This document shows, piece after piece, positions 45,354-53,110 of a stretch of DNA of 64,000 nt. The notes beneath the pieces are model-generated. The model worked only from the letters and a program-made list of their open reading frames with translations, was not told the DNA's origin and searched no databases. The stretch is from Pseudomonas sp. GM18 (GTDB taxonomy: Bacteria > Pseudomonadota > Gammaproteobacteria > Pseudomonadales > Pseudomonadaceae), in contig NZ_AKJT01000022.1 in the NCBI RefSeq assembly GCF_000282195.1, positions 1-64,000 on the forward strand, written 5' to 3'. A program made the position numbers and the translations under genes. The first letter of the stretch is position 1, and each line of letters opens with the position of its first letter.

Positions 45354-47384
45354 ATGGAACGTTCACCTTGGCACGCAGGCGAAAAACAGTTGCAGGCTCA
45401 CGTGGGTGTCGCCGAACGAATGGACGCGTTGGGTCGTAGGGTGATTCGCGGCGAAATGCTGGACCAGCACCGCATGTTCTATCAGCAACTGCCATTCATG
45501 CTGTACGGCGCGGTGGATGCTGACGGCAACCCTTGGGCGAGCATTCTTGAAGGGCCGCCGGGCTTTGCGAAGTCCCCCGCGCCCGGGCTGTTGCAGCTCG
45601 GCAGCCTGCCCGGCCGTGACGACCCTGCACAACTGCAAGACGGGGCGGCGATCGGCCTGCTCGGTATCGAGCTGCACACCCGACGTCGCAACCGCCTCAA
45701 TGGTCGAGTCGGCGCTGTAACGGCGAGCGGTTTCGAGGTGACGGTGGAGCAATCCTTCGGCAATTGTCCGCAATACATTCAATTGCGCCAGTTTCGCTCG
45801 GTGCCATTGGCGGATCCGGTGACCCGTATCGCGCAGCATCTCAATGGGTTGGATGACACGGCCAAAGCCATGATCGCCAGCGCCGATACCTTCTTCGTCG
45901 CCAGTTATGTAGACGTCGATGGCCAACGCTCGGTGGACGTTTCTCATCGGGGTGGCCAGGCCGGTTTTGTCCAGGTAGAAGGCAATTGCCTGACTATTCC
46001 GGACTTCGCCGGCAACCTGTTTTTCAATACCTTGGGCAACCTGCTGATAAACCCACGGGCCGGTTTACTGTTCATCGATTTCGAGTCGGGCGACCTGCTG
46101 CACCTCAGCGGTCGTACGCAAGTCATCCTCGAAGGCCCGCAGATCGAAGCCTTTCAAGGGGCCGAGCGGCTGTGGACATTCGAGGTTGAGCATGTGGTGC
46201 GTCGGCCCGCAGCACTGGCCTTGCGTTGGCGCTTTGACGGCGTATCGCCCACCAGTTTGCTGACCGGCACCTGGGCGCAGGCGAATGCACGCCTGCAAGC
46301 CCAGGCGCTGGGGAATCGCTGGCGGCCGCTGCGGGTGACGCGCATCGAGCGGGAGAGTCACAACATCCGTTCGATCTATCTGGAGCCTGCCGATGGCGCC
46401 GGATTGCCGGTGTTTCAAGCCGGGCAACATTTGCCCTTGCGGTTCAACATCGCAGGCGATGTGCACATCCGCACGTACAGCCTGTCGAGCGCGCCATCCG
46501 ATGACTTTTTCCGCATCAGCGTGAAGCGTGAAGGCCTGGTGTCCTCGCACCTGCATGAGCAGATTCGTGTCGGCGATGAGCTCGAAGCCCGCGCGCCTCA
46601 AGGGCATTTCACCGTGGCTCCCAATGAGCGTCGGCCGCTGGTGCTATTGGCCGCCGGTGTGGGGATCACGCCGCTGCTGTCGATGCTGCGGGAGGTGGTT
46701 TATCAAGGCCTGCGCACGCGGCGCATCCGTCCTGTGTGGTTCTTCCAGAGCTCGCGGACCTTGGCCGATCAACCGTTTCGTCCTGAACTGGATCGCCTGC
46801 TCGACGGTCTCGGTGATGGGGTGCGTGTGCTGCGTTTGCTCAGTCAGCCGGAGCCCGATGCCCGCGAGGGTGAAGATTTCGACCTGACAGGGCGGATCGA
46901 CGCCGACTTGCTTAAGACCATTCTTGAGGTGGAGGACTACGACCAAGTGGATTTTGTCCTGTGTGGTCCGGGCAGTTTTACCCAGGGGCTGTACGACAGC
47001 CTGCGGGATCTGGATGTCCCTGATTCAAGGATTCATGCCGAAACCTTTGGCCCGTCGACGCTACGTCGCAAGCCGGACCCGGACGCGGTGGTCATCGAGC
47101 AATTACCGGCCGCCACCGTTTCGGTGCCCGTCGTGTTCCAGCGCTCGGCCAAAGAGGCGCGTTGGCAGCCGGACGGTGGCAGTTTGCTGGAGTTGGCGGA
47201 AAGCCGTGGCCTGCGCCCGGAATTCAGTTGCCGCGGCGGTTCCTGCGGGACCTGCAAGACCCGGTTGATCAGCGGCCAGGTGAATTATCCACAGCCTCCG
47301 GCGGAGGTTCCCGATGCGGGAGAGGTGCTGATTTGCTGTGCGGTGCCGGCGCAGGGGTCGCAGCCGTTGGTGCTCGACCTTTAG
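45354..47384 (+). CDS. Three-module PNPOx-like / flavoreductase / [2Fe-2S] ferredoxin fusion
   Basis: A 676-residue electron-transfer protein. The N-terminus (about 20-300) is a pyridoxamine-5'-phosphate oxidase-like flavin-binding split barrel (MLYGAVDADGNPWASILEG, NLFFNTLGNLLINPRAGLLFIDF). The middle (about 325-555) is a ferredoxin-NADP reductase module with FAD motif RTYSLSSAP and NAD motif LLAAGVGITPLLSMLRE. The C-terminus (about 590-676) is a plant-type [2Fe-2S] domain with Cys in CRGGSCGTC and a fourth at ICC. GGGGAGAAG precedes ATG 45354. The substrate is unknown. It may work with the GST gene just upstream. Confidence 0.9.
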   Translation: MERSPWHAGEKQLQAHVGVAERMDALGRRVIRGEMLDQHRMFYQQLPFMLYGAVDADGNPWASILEGPPGFAKSPAPGLLQLGSLPGRDDPAQLQDGAAIGLLGIELHTRRRNRLNGRVGAVTASGFEVTVEQSFGNCPQYIQLRQFRSVPLADPVTRIAQHLNGLDDTAKAMIASADTFFVASYVDVDGQRSVDVSHRGGQAGFVQVEGNCLTIPDFAGNLFFNTLGNLLINPRAGLLFIDFESGDLLHLSGRTQVILEGPQIEAFQGAERLWTFEVEHVVRRPAALALRWRFDGVSPTSLLTGTWAQANARLQAQALGNRWRPLRVTRIERESHNIRSIYLEPADGAGLPVFQAGQHLPLRFNIAGDVHIRTYSLSSAPSDDFFRISVKREGLVSSHLHEQIRVGDELEARAPQGHFTVAPNERRPLVLLAAGVGITPLLSMLREVVYQGLRTRRIRPVWFFQSSRTLADQPFRPELDRLLDGLGDGVRVLRLLSQPEPDAREGEDFDLTGRIDADLLKTILEVEDYDQVDFVLCGPGSFTQGLYDSLRDLDVPDSRIHAETFGPSTLRRKPDPDAVVIEQLPAATVSVPVVFQRSAKEARWQPDGGSLLELAESRGLRPEFSCRGGSCGTCKTRLISGQVNYPQPPAEVPDAGEVLICCAVPAQGSQPLVLDL

Positions 47385-47399
47385 AAAAAGATCGCAGCC

Positions 47400-47466
47400 T
47401 TCGGCAGCTCCTACAGGGTGTAAACAAATCCTGCGTAGGTGCTGCCGAAGGCGGCGATTTTTTGAT
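47400..47466. repeat. REP-type palindrome / possible terminator
   Basis: GATCGCAGCCTTCGGCAGCTCCTAC pairs with GTAGGTGCTGCCGAAGGCGGCGATTTTTTGATC. Same family as the 35812 element, with mismatches. It lies 15 bases past the flavoreductase stop and can end that transcript. The rest of the gap to 47623 shows nothing recognisable. Confidence 0.75.
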
Positions 47467-47623
47467 CTTCAGGCAGTCCTACAGACGATGATTTTGGGGG
47501 GATGTTTCCGACAGGTTTTGACGGTTGTCGGTCGGAAATGGGGTGGATAGGCTTTGGGGGTCGCTGGCAATCCAGCGATCGGGCCTGGAAAACCCGAAGT
47601 ATAGGATCACAGCAGGTGACATA

Positions 47624-47794
47624 ATGCGGCGCTTTTTCAGCTCTGCAGTTATGGCGGCTGTGCGTGGGAGACCTTCGGGTCTGCCGGGTTTGATCCTCTA
47701 CCGGTTTTTCCAGTCCGCGTACAGCTGCCACCCCTTTCGTCTGGAAAACGAAAAATGGCAGCTCCATCTCTTTAAGGATCTTTGCCATGTTTAA
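47624..47794 (+). CDS. Candidate 56-residue leader ORF of the DUF6124 gene
   Basis: ATG 47624 has a good AGGTGA site 4 bases upstream. The frame stops at TAA 47794, inside the first codons of the DUF6124 gene (start 47787), so the two would be coupled. The product (MRRFFSSAVMAAVRGRPSG...) is basic at its start with no recognised domain, and its 3' part runs through a strong hairpin. A leader-peptide role or an accidental frame over a structured 5' UTR are both possible. Confidence 0.35.
   Translation: MRRFFSSAVMAAVRGRPSGLPGLILYRFFQSAYSCHPFRLENEKWQLHLFKDLCHV
47723..47763 (+). promoter_or_regulatory. Two-tier hairpin in the DUF6124 leader
   Basis: The outer stem is AGCTGCCA/TGGCAGCT (8 bp). 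The inner stem is TTTCGT/ACGAAA (6 bp) with loop CTGGAAA. It ends 23 bases before the DUF6124 ATG and just before the presumed ribosome-binding site (AAGGA 47773-47777), so it may control translation or mRNA stability. Confidence 0.55.
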
Positions 47795-48164
47795 GCCGAC
47801 ACCAAATCCGCCCGAAGCGGACAGCACTTCCCCTTACGAATCCCCCAATTCAAAAAAGCTCAACGAAGCCGCCGAGCGCGCGCTCGATCACTACCTCAAC
47901 CCCTCGGCCCTCAAAGCACCGGTCGCCCGCAAGCCGAGCACGATGTTTATGGTTGCGCCGGATATCAAAGACGAAGACCTGTTGGCCCACACCTGTGAAT
48001 CGTTGGCCCAGGCCAGTGTGATGGCGAGTGACTTTGCGGGGTATCTGCAAGGGCCGCACCGGCATACGGCGATGGCGATTCAACAGATCGTCATGCTGGC
48101 GGAACTGGCGGTGAACCGGATGCTGGATAACGTCGCCATACCAAAACCTGCGCCACACAGCTGA
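47787..48164 (+). CDS. DUF6124 family protein
   Basis: A 125-residue protein of a family I recall as frequent and multi-copy in Pseudomonas, with no assigned function. Typical features: N-terminus MFKPTPNPPEADS, the central KKLNEAAERALDHYLNP, and a helical C-terminal part (EDLLAHTCESLAQASVMASDFAGYL). There is no signal peptide or TM helix. AAGGA lies 9 bases upstream. The family name is from memory of the N-terminal pattern. Confidence 0.7.
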   Translation: MFKPTPNPPEADSTSPYESPNSKKLNEAAERALDHYLNPSALKAPVARKPSTMFMVAPDIKDEDLLAHTCESLAQASVMASDFAGYLQGPHRHTAMAIQQIVMLAELAVNRMLDNVAIPKPAPHS

Positions 48165-48169
48165 TCCCT

Positions 48170-48306
48170 TGTAGGAGCGAACCGTGGCGAGGGGGCTTGC
48201 CCCCGTTGGGCTGCGAAGCAGCCCCAAAATCTCTGATGTACCAAAGATTTTGTGAGTGCTACGCACTCAAGCGGGGGCAAGCCCCCTCGCCACGGTTCGT
48301 TCCTAC
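48170..48306. repeat. Large REP palindrome
   Basis: TGTAGGAGCGAACCGTGGCGAGGGGGCTTGCCCCCG (48170-48205) is mirrored by CGGGGGCAAGCCCCCTCGCCACGGTTCGTTCCTAC (48272-48306). Inner hairpins are GGGCTGC-GAA-GCAGCCC (about 48208-48224) and GAGTG-CTACG-CACTC (48254-48268). This is the classic Pseudomonas REP pair arrangement (BIME-like). No RAYT transposase gene is present in the window. Confidence 0.85.
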
Positions 48307-48412
48307 GGAGTTATGCGTAGGACAGAGATTCCTCTTCCAACTACTGATACCGAAAAGTCAGGTGATCATTGCCCGCAAGCCGATAGCTGAGTAGGGTAAC
48401 GAGCAGAGTGAC

Positions 48413-48435
48413 AAAGGGCCTTGGGAGGCCCTTTT
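48413..48435 (+). terminator. Rho-independent terminator
   Basis: AAAGGGCC-TTGGGA-GGCCCTTTTT, ending the DUF6124 transcript just 22 bases before the next gene. Confidence 0.8.
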
Positions 48436-48457
48436 TGCATTTCAGGGATTGGTGTTC

Positions 48458-49651
48458 ATGGTCTTTTTCACACGCTTGATCGTTTTGCTGGCGGCGGTGT
48501 TGCTCAACGGTTGCAAGCAACCGCACGCGCCGCCGCTCGATCAGCAACTCTATGTCTGGCAACGGCAATGGACGCCGGCCCATGACGCCGCGCTGCGCGA
48601 CAGCCGCACAGATTTCTCGACCTTGCGCGTGCTGGCCTTGCAGGCATTTCCACAGTCTGGCTGGAGCCGGGCGCGGATCGATCCGGCGCTGCTCAAGCGT
48701 GATGGCCGACCGCTGATTGCGGTGGTTCGTCTGGATGGCCAGCTCAACGGGCTGGACCGGGACGAGGTCACGGTGCAGATCCAGCAGGTGCTCAGCGATT
48801 GGCAAGGGCAGGGGCTGACCCTGTCCGGCATGGAAATCGACCACGATGCGGGCAACGCCCGGTTACCGGCCTACCGCGAATTCCTCACCCACTTGCGTGG
48901 CGTTCTGCCGGCGTCCTTGCCGCTGAGCATCACCGCGTTGCCGGCCTGGCTCGACAGCCCTGAGTTGCCGGCGTTGCTGGCAACGGTCGACAGCAGCGTG
49001 TTGCAGGTGCATGCGGTGAGCGATCCACGGCGTGGGCTGTTCGACCCGGATCAGACACGGCAGTGGGCCAGGGCCTGGAGTCGCAACACATCGAAACCGT
49101 TTTATCTGGCGCTGCCGGCTTATGGCGTGGCGCTGTTGCCGGGGGCCGGGGGCGCGCCGGTCGTGGAAAGCGAAGTGCCCATCGAGCGAGGCGGCGAACG
49201 TCGGGAGTTGCTGGCGGATCCGCTGCAACTGAGTAAGCTCGGCGCCGAGTTGCGCGCTGATCCACCGGCCCATCTGGCCGGGCTGATCTGGTTTCGCCTG
49301 CCCCTGGCCAATGATCGCCGGGCCTGGAGCCTGACGACGCTGGGTGCTGTGGCGCGCGGCGATACGCTCGACAGTCGTGTGGGGCTGAAACTCTCGGCGC
49401 AGGACGGCCTCTACGACATCAGCCTCAGCAATCAAGGCAACCTCGACAGCGCCTGGCCCGAGCGCTTGACGCTGGCGGTGCAGGGCTGTGAAGGCGCCGA
49501 TGCGCTGGCCGGTTATGCGTTGCAACAGCGCCCGGATCTGCTTACCTTCACCCGCCTGCGCGATGGTCGAATCCCGGCCGGCGGGCAGCGCGCCATCGGT
49601 TGGGCACGCTGCGCACACATTGATCAAGGAGGTTCGAATGTTCACCCGTAA
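48458..49651 (+). CDS. DUF3142 family lipoprotein
   Basis: A 397-residue exported protein. The lipobox signal is LLAAVLLNGC (Cys about 19). The body resembles DUF3142 proteins (YVWQRQWTPAHDAALRDS at the start of the mature part, LTLSGMEIDHDAGNARLPAY with an acidic pair, QVHAVSDPRRGLFDP), a family with a probable TIM-barrel glycosidase-like fold but no known substrate. ATG 48458 with AGGGA 9 bases upstream is chosen over in-frame GTG/TTG codons. It overlaps the next gene by 14 bases, so the two proteins probably act together at the envelope. Confidence 0.75.
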   Translation: MVFFTRLIVLLAAVLLNGCKQPHAPPLDQQLYVWQRQWTPAHDAALRDSRTDFSTLRVLALQAFPQSGWSRARIDPALLKRDGRPLIAVVRLDGQLNGLDRDEVTVQIQQVLSDWQGQGLTLSGMEIDHDAGNARLPAYREFLTHLRGVLPASLPLSITALPAWLDSPELPALLATVDSSVLQVHAVSDPRRGLFDPDQTRQWARAWSRNTSKPFYLALPAYGVALLPGAGGAPVVESEVPIERGGERRELLADPLQLSKLGAELRADPPAHLAGLIWFRLPLANDRRAWSLTTLGAVARGDTLDSRVGLKLSAQDGLYDISLSNQGNLDSAWPERLTLAVQGCEGADALAGYALQQRPDLLTFTRLRDGRIPAGGQRAIGWARCAHIDQGGSNVHP

Positions 49652-51770
49652 CTGGCCCCGCCATGTGCTTTGCCTGAGCCTCAGCCTGCCGTTGGGTTCG
49701 GCGCTGGCCTGCGGGCCGGACTTTCCCATGCGCCTGCTGGACAACCGTGGCCAGTCGCTGGCGGAACTGCCGGAAGGCAACTTCAACCTTGAGATCAACC
49801 GTCTGGGGCATGCCATCGCGGGACTGAAAAATGTCACCGCCGCCACCAACATTCCGGGGGACGGTTACGGCGATGCGCCCGATTACACTCGTCAGCGCGA
49901 CACCGCCGAACAGGCCGGTCTGACGCCTGAGCAGCAAGCGCTGGTGAAACAACTGCGCAGCCTGACCGATGCCCGTCAGGTTGAAGAGCAAGGCGCGAAC
50001 CTGCCGCCCGAGCACAGGCTCTATCTGGCTGGCGCCGTGGCGTTCAACGCCGGTGACCATGGCCTGGCCGCCGACTACTTCCAGAAAGTGCTGACGCTGC
50101 CGGCCGAACAACGCGCGTTGCGCAGCACCTGGGCGGCGTACTCGTTGGGCCGGGCGCTGTTTGCCATGAGTTCAGAAGCAGGCGCCGGGCCGGACCTGTT
50201 GGCTCAATCTCGCAAAGCCTTCGAGCAGACCCGTCAACTGAGCATCGACGGCTTCAGCGACCCGTTGGAACTGGGTGTCGCCAGCCTCGGCGAAGAAGCG
50301 CGAGTGGCCCGCACCGCGGGCGACTGGGACAATGCCATCCAACTCTACGCCACGCAGAACCTTCACGGTTCGGCGGTGGGCTACACCTCGCTTAAGCTGT
50401 TGATGGCGGATCTGGCGGCGATGCCCGACGATCAACTGGCCGGGTTGCTCAAGGGCAAAGCGGTGCAGCAACTGGTGACGGCGTCGTTGATCAGTCGAGT
50501 GGGCTGGTCATTCGGCGATCAACCGCCGAACGAACAGAAACTGATCAAACTGCTGCAAAGCAGCACCCGTGGCAGCCTGGATAACGCCGATCGCCTGGCG
50601 GCGATGAATTATCAACAGGGCGATTACGCCAGCGCCAAAGCCTTCCTCGAACAGGCTGGTGACGGCGGTCTAGCGTGGTGGTTGCGGGCGAAGCTGGCGG
50701 TGCGTGATGGCGACAAAAACGCCGCCGCTGCGGCCTATGCCAAGGCCGCCCAGGCGTTCCCACAGAACGAATCCTGGGGCGGGCGGCGGACGCCCGACTG
50801 GGATTACGAAACGCTCCAGCCCAAGTGCCGGGTCGAGGGTGAAAGCGCGATTCTGGCCCTGCAACGCGGGGATTACCTGCAGGCCTTCGATCAGCTCTAT
50901 CGCAGCCAGGGCATCTACTGGTTCGACGCGGCCACCGTGGCCGAGCGGGTACTGACCCTCGATGAACTCAAGCAGTACGTCGACACCCAGGTACCGGCAC
51001 CGCCGCCGCTCAGCCAGCAGGATCGCGACAATTATGTGTCGTTGCCGGTGGCAGCCAACCTGCGCAATCTGCTCGGGCGGCGTTTGTTGCGTGAAGAGCG
51101 CTACGATGAGGCTCCGGCTTACTTCGACAACGTCGATTTGCAGAACAAGGCCAAGGCGTATGGGCAATTGCGTCAGGAGGCGGCCGCTGCCTGGTGGCCG
51201 ACCAAGCGTGCTGCGGCCCTATTTAACGCAGGTTGGCTGACGCGCGAGTGGGGGATGGAGATTCTCGGCTATGAAATGGCGCCGGATTACGCCACGTTCG
51301 GCGGTAATTACAGCCTTGAGAGCAGCGAGCTCAAGGTGGGTCCATTAGTGGCTGAAGATGAAGTCCAGCGTCAGCAAGCCAGTGCTGCACAGCCCGATCA
51401 GCGTTACCACTATCGTTATGTCGCCACGGCATTGGCCAGCCGCGCTGCCGATAATTTGCCCCATACCAGCCAGGCTTTTGCGGCAGTGTTGTGTGCGGCT
51501 GCGGGGTGGAACACCAGCCTTGAAGAAGAAAGCGCCTTCTATCAACGCTATGTGAAGGAAGGGCCGTACGTGGATTGGGCGGTGAACTTCGGTCACCGAT
51601 GTCCTTATCCGGATTTTCAGAATGCAGATAAGCGTTACGTTACCCAAGTGTTGAGCCCGATCCGCTCGGCATTGCGACCGTATAAAAAGTGGCTGCAGAT
51701 GGGCAGCGTGGTGGTGTTTACCGCGATTGCGCTGGTGTTGATCAACCGACGCCGGCGCAATGCGCGATAG
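49638..51770 (+). CDS. Exported membrane-anchored repeat protein of unknown function
   Basis: A 710-residue protein. It has a signal peptide (about 1-22, ending ALACG, which could also be a lipobox), a long helical-repeat body with TPR-like stretches (YLAGAVAFNAGDHGLAADYFQKVL, NYQQGDYASAKAFLEQAG), and a C-terminal TM helix (about 685-703) followed by RRRRNAR, so the body should face the periplasm. AAGGAGG precedes ATG 49638. It is translationally coupled to the DUF3142 lipoprotein gene. No known family was recognised. Confidence 0.75.
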   Translation: MFTRNWPRHVLCLSLSLPLGSALACGPDFPMRLLDNRGQSLAELPEGNFNLEINRLGHAIAGLKNVTAATNIPGDGYGDAPDYTRQRDTAEQAGLTPEQQALVKQLRSLTDARQVEEQGANLPPEHRLYLAGAVAFNAGDHGLAADYFQKVLTLPAEQRALRSTWAAYSLGRALFAMSSEAGAGPDLLAQSRKAFEQTRQLSIDGFSDPLELGVASLGEEARVARTAGDWDNAIQLYATQNLHGSAVGYTSLKLLMADLAAMPDDQLAGLLKGKAVQQLVTASLISRVGWSFGDQPPNEQKLIKLLQSSTRGSLDNADRLAAMNYQQGDYASAKAFLEQAGDGGLAWWLRAKLAVRDGDKNAAAAAYAKAAQAFPQNESWGGRRTPDWDYETLQPKCRVEGESAILALQRGDYLQAFDQLYRSQGIYWFDAATVAERVLTLDELKQYVDTQVPAPPPLSQQDRDNYVSLPVAANLRNLLGRRLLREERYDEAPAYFDNVDLQNKAKAYGQLRQEAAAAWWPTKRAAALFNAGWLTREWGMEILGYEMAPDYATFGGNYSLESSELKVGPLVAEDEVQRQQASAAQPDQRYHYRYVATALASRAADNLPHTSQAFAAVLCAAAGWNTSLEEESAFYQRYVKEGPYVDWAVNFGHRCPYPDFQNADKRYVTQVLSPIRSALRPYKKWLQMGSVVVFTAIALVLINRRRRNAR

Positions 51771-51773
51771 TCA

Positions 51774-52403
51774 TCAGGCTTGTTGAACAAAGGTCAGCCG
51801 CACCGCAAAACCAATCAGCAGGCTGCCAAACAACCACTGCTGTACCCGCTGGGCCGATGGGCTGCGTTGCAGCCAACGGCCCAGCGCCGCGCCGACCAGC
51901 GCGTAGGCGCTGTCGAACAGCAACCCGACACTGACCAGCATCATGCCTAGCGTCGCAAATTGTGCGAGCACCGGCCCGGCTTGGGGGTTGATGAACTGCG
52001 GCAGCAGCACCGAGCAAAACAGCAGCGCCTTGGGGTTGAGCAGGTTAGTCAGCAAACCGCGCTGGATCGCCTCCGGCCACCGTGGTTTATCGGTCGTTGC
52101 GTCTGCGCCGCTCAAGCTCGGCAGCATCGTGGTGCGCAGGCACTGAATGCCGATCCACAACAGGTACGCGGCGCCGGCCAGGCGCACCACGTCGAAGGTC
52201 CAGGGCGCAGTCTTGAACAGCGTCGCCAAACCCAGCGCCGCCAATGCCACATGACAACCGCGCGCCACGCCCAGCCCCAATGCCGTGGCCAGCGCCGCGC
52301 CTTTGCCCTGGCGCGCACCGGTCTGCAACAGCAGAATCATGTCCGGGCCGGGCAACAGATAGACCACTGCCAACGCCATGAAAAACAGCCAGAGCTCTGT
52401 CAT
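51774..52403 (-). CDS. LysE/RhtB-family amino-acid exporter
   Basis: A 209-residue inner-membrane exporter with about six TM segments. The family motif is YLLPGPDMILLLQTGARQGKGAALATALGLGVA near the N-terminus, and NLLNPKALLFCSVLLPQFI in the middle. The start at 52403 (MTELWLFF) has GGGGTG upstream; an in-frame ATG at 52415 is the alternative. It is divergent from an Lrp-type regulator, the usual control pair for such exporters. The substrate is not readable. Confidence 0.9.
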   Translation of the reverse strand: MTELWLFFMALAVVYLLPGPDMILLLQTGARQGKGAALATALGLGVARGCHVALAALGLATLFKTAPWTFDVVRLAGAAYLLWIGIQCLRTTMLPSLSGADATTDKPRWPEAIQRGLLTNLLNPKALLFCSVLLPQFINPQAGPVLAQFATLGMMLVSVGLLFDSAYALVGAALGRWLQRSPSAQRVQQWLFGSLLIGFAVRLTFVQQA

Positions 52404-52548
52404 GTTGCACCCCATTCGTTGTCGATTTGGTGCGGTCAGTCTACGGCCGAGGGGCGGGGCAGGTGGTTGCGTAGTCAGCTTCTAAAGCTTCGATATTTGG
52501 CATAACCTGCCAGTTTGTGATGATCGAACCATCAGGATCTGCCAAATC

Positions 52549-53022
52549 ATGAAACTGGACGCCTACGACCGCAAAATCCTCGCGGCGCTGCAACGGGACG
52601 GACGCCTGAGCAACGTGCAACTGGCCGATGAGATCGGCTTGTCGGCCTCGCCCTGTTTGCGTCGAGTACGGATGCTGGAAGAGGCGGGCGTGATTCGCGG
52701 TTATCAGGCCAACCTCGATCGAGATGAAGTGGGTCTTGGGCTGACGGTGTTTGTCGGGGTCAAGGTCGAACGACACAACGATGAACAAGCCGAAGCGTTT
52801 CGCTTGGCCGTGACGGCATTGCCTGAGGTGATTTCGGCGTTTCTGGTGTCAGGGGAATCGGATTTTCTGCTGCAGGTGGTGGTGCCGGATTTACGCGCCT
52901 ACGACCGTTTTCTCACCGGGCGATTGCTGAAATTGCCTGGGGTGAGCGATATCCGCAGCAACTTTGCGATTCATACGGTGAAGACGCCGGGGGCGTTGCC
53001 GTTGGGGCATTTGCCTGGCTGA
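52549..53022 (+). CDS. Lrp/AsnC-family transcriptional regulator
   Basis: A 157-residue regulator. The N-terminal HTH is DAYDRKILAALQRDGRLSNVQLADEIGLSASPCLRRVRMLEEAGVI. The C-terminal RAM (ACT-like) domain has FLVSGESDFLLQVVVPDLRAYDRF. It is divergent from the LysE-type exporter, suggesting amino-acid-dependent control of export. Confidence 0.93.
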   Translation: MKLDAYDRKILAALQRDGRLSNVQLADEIGLSASPCLRRVRMLEEAGVIRGYQANLDRDEVGLGLTVFVGVKVERHNDEQAEAFRLAVTALPEVISAFLVSGESDFLLQVVVPDLRAYDRFLTGRLLKLPGVSDIRSNFAIHTVKTPGALPLGHLPG

Positions 53023-53027
53023 AAAGC

Positions 53028-53105
53028 AAAAAGATCGCAGCGCCCACAGGCGCGTAGGAGCTGCCGAAGGCTCGGGCCGCGTTCGGACGATCTTTTGATC
53101 TTTGA
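53028..53105. repeat. Degenerate REP-type element
   Basis: AAAAAGATCGCAGCGCCCACAGG, then GTAGGAGCTGCCGAAGGCTCG and ACGATCTTTTGATCTTTGATC. It is a decayed copy of the GATCGCAGCC...GGCTGCGATC unit, between the convergent Lrp and lpd genes. Confidence 0.65.
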
Positions 53106-53110
53106 TCTTT

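Noticed and set aside
48170..48306. CRISPR-like or transposon-end interpretation of the large palindrome
   Set aside because: There are no regularly spaced repeats or spacers and no cas or transposase gene. Sequence and layout fit a Pseudomonas REP pair.
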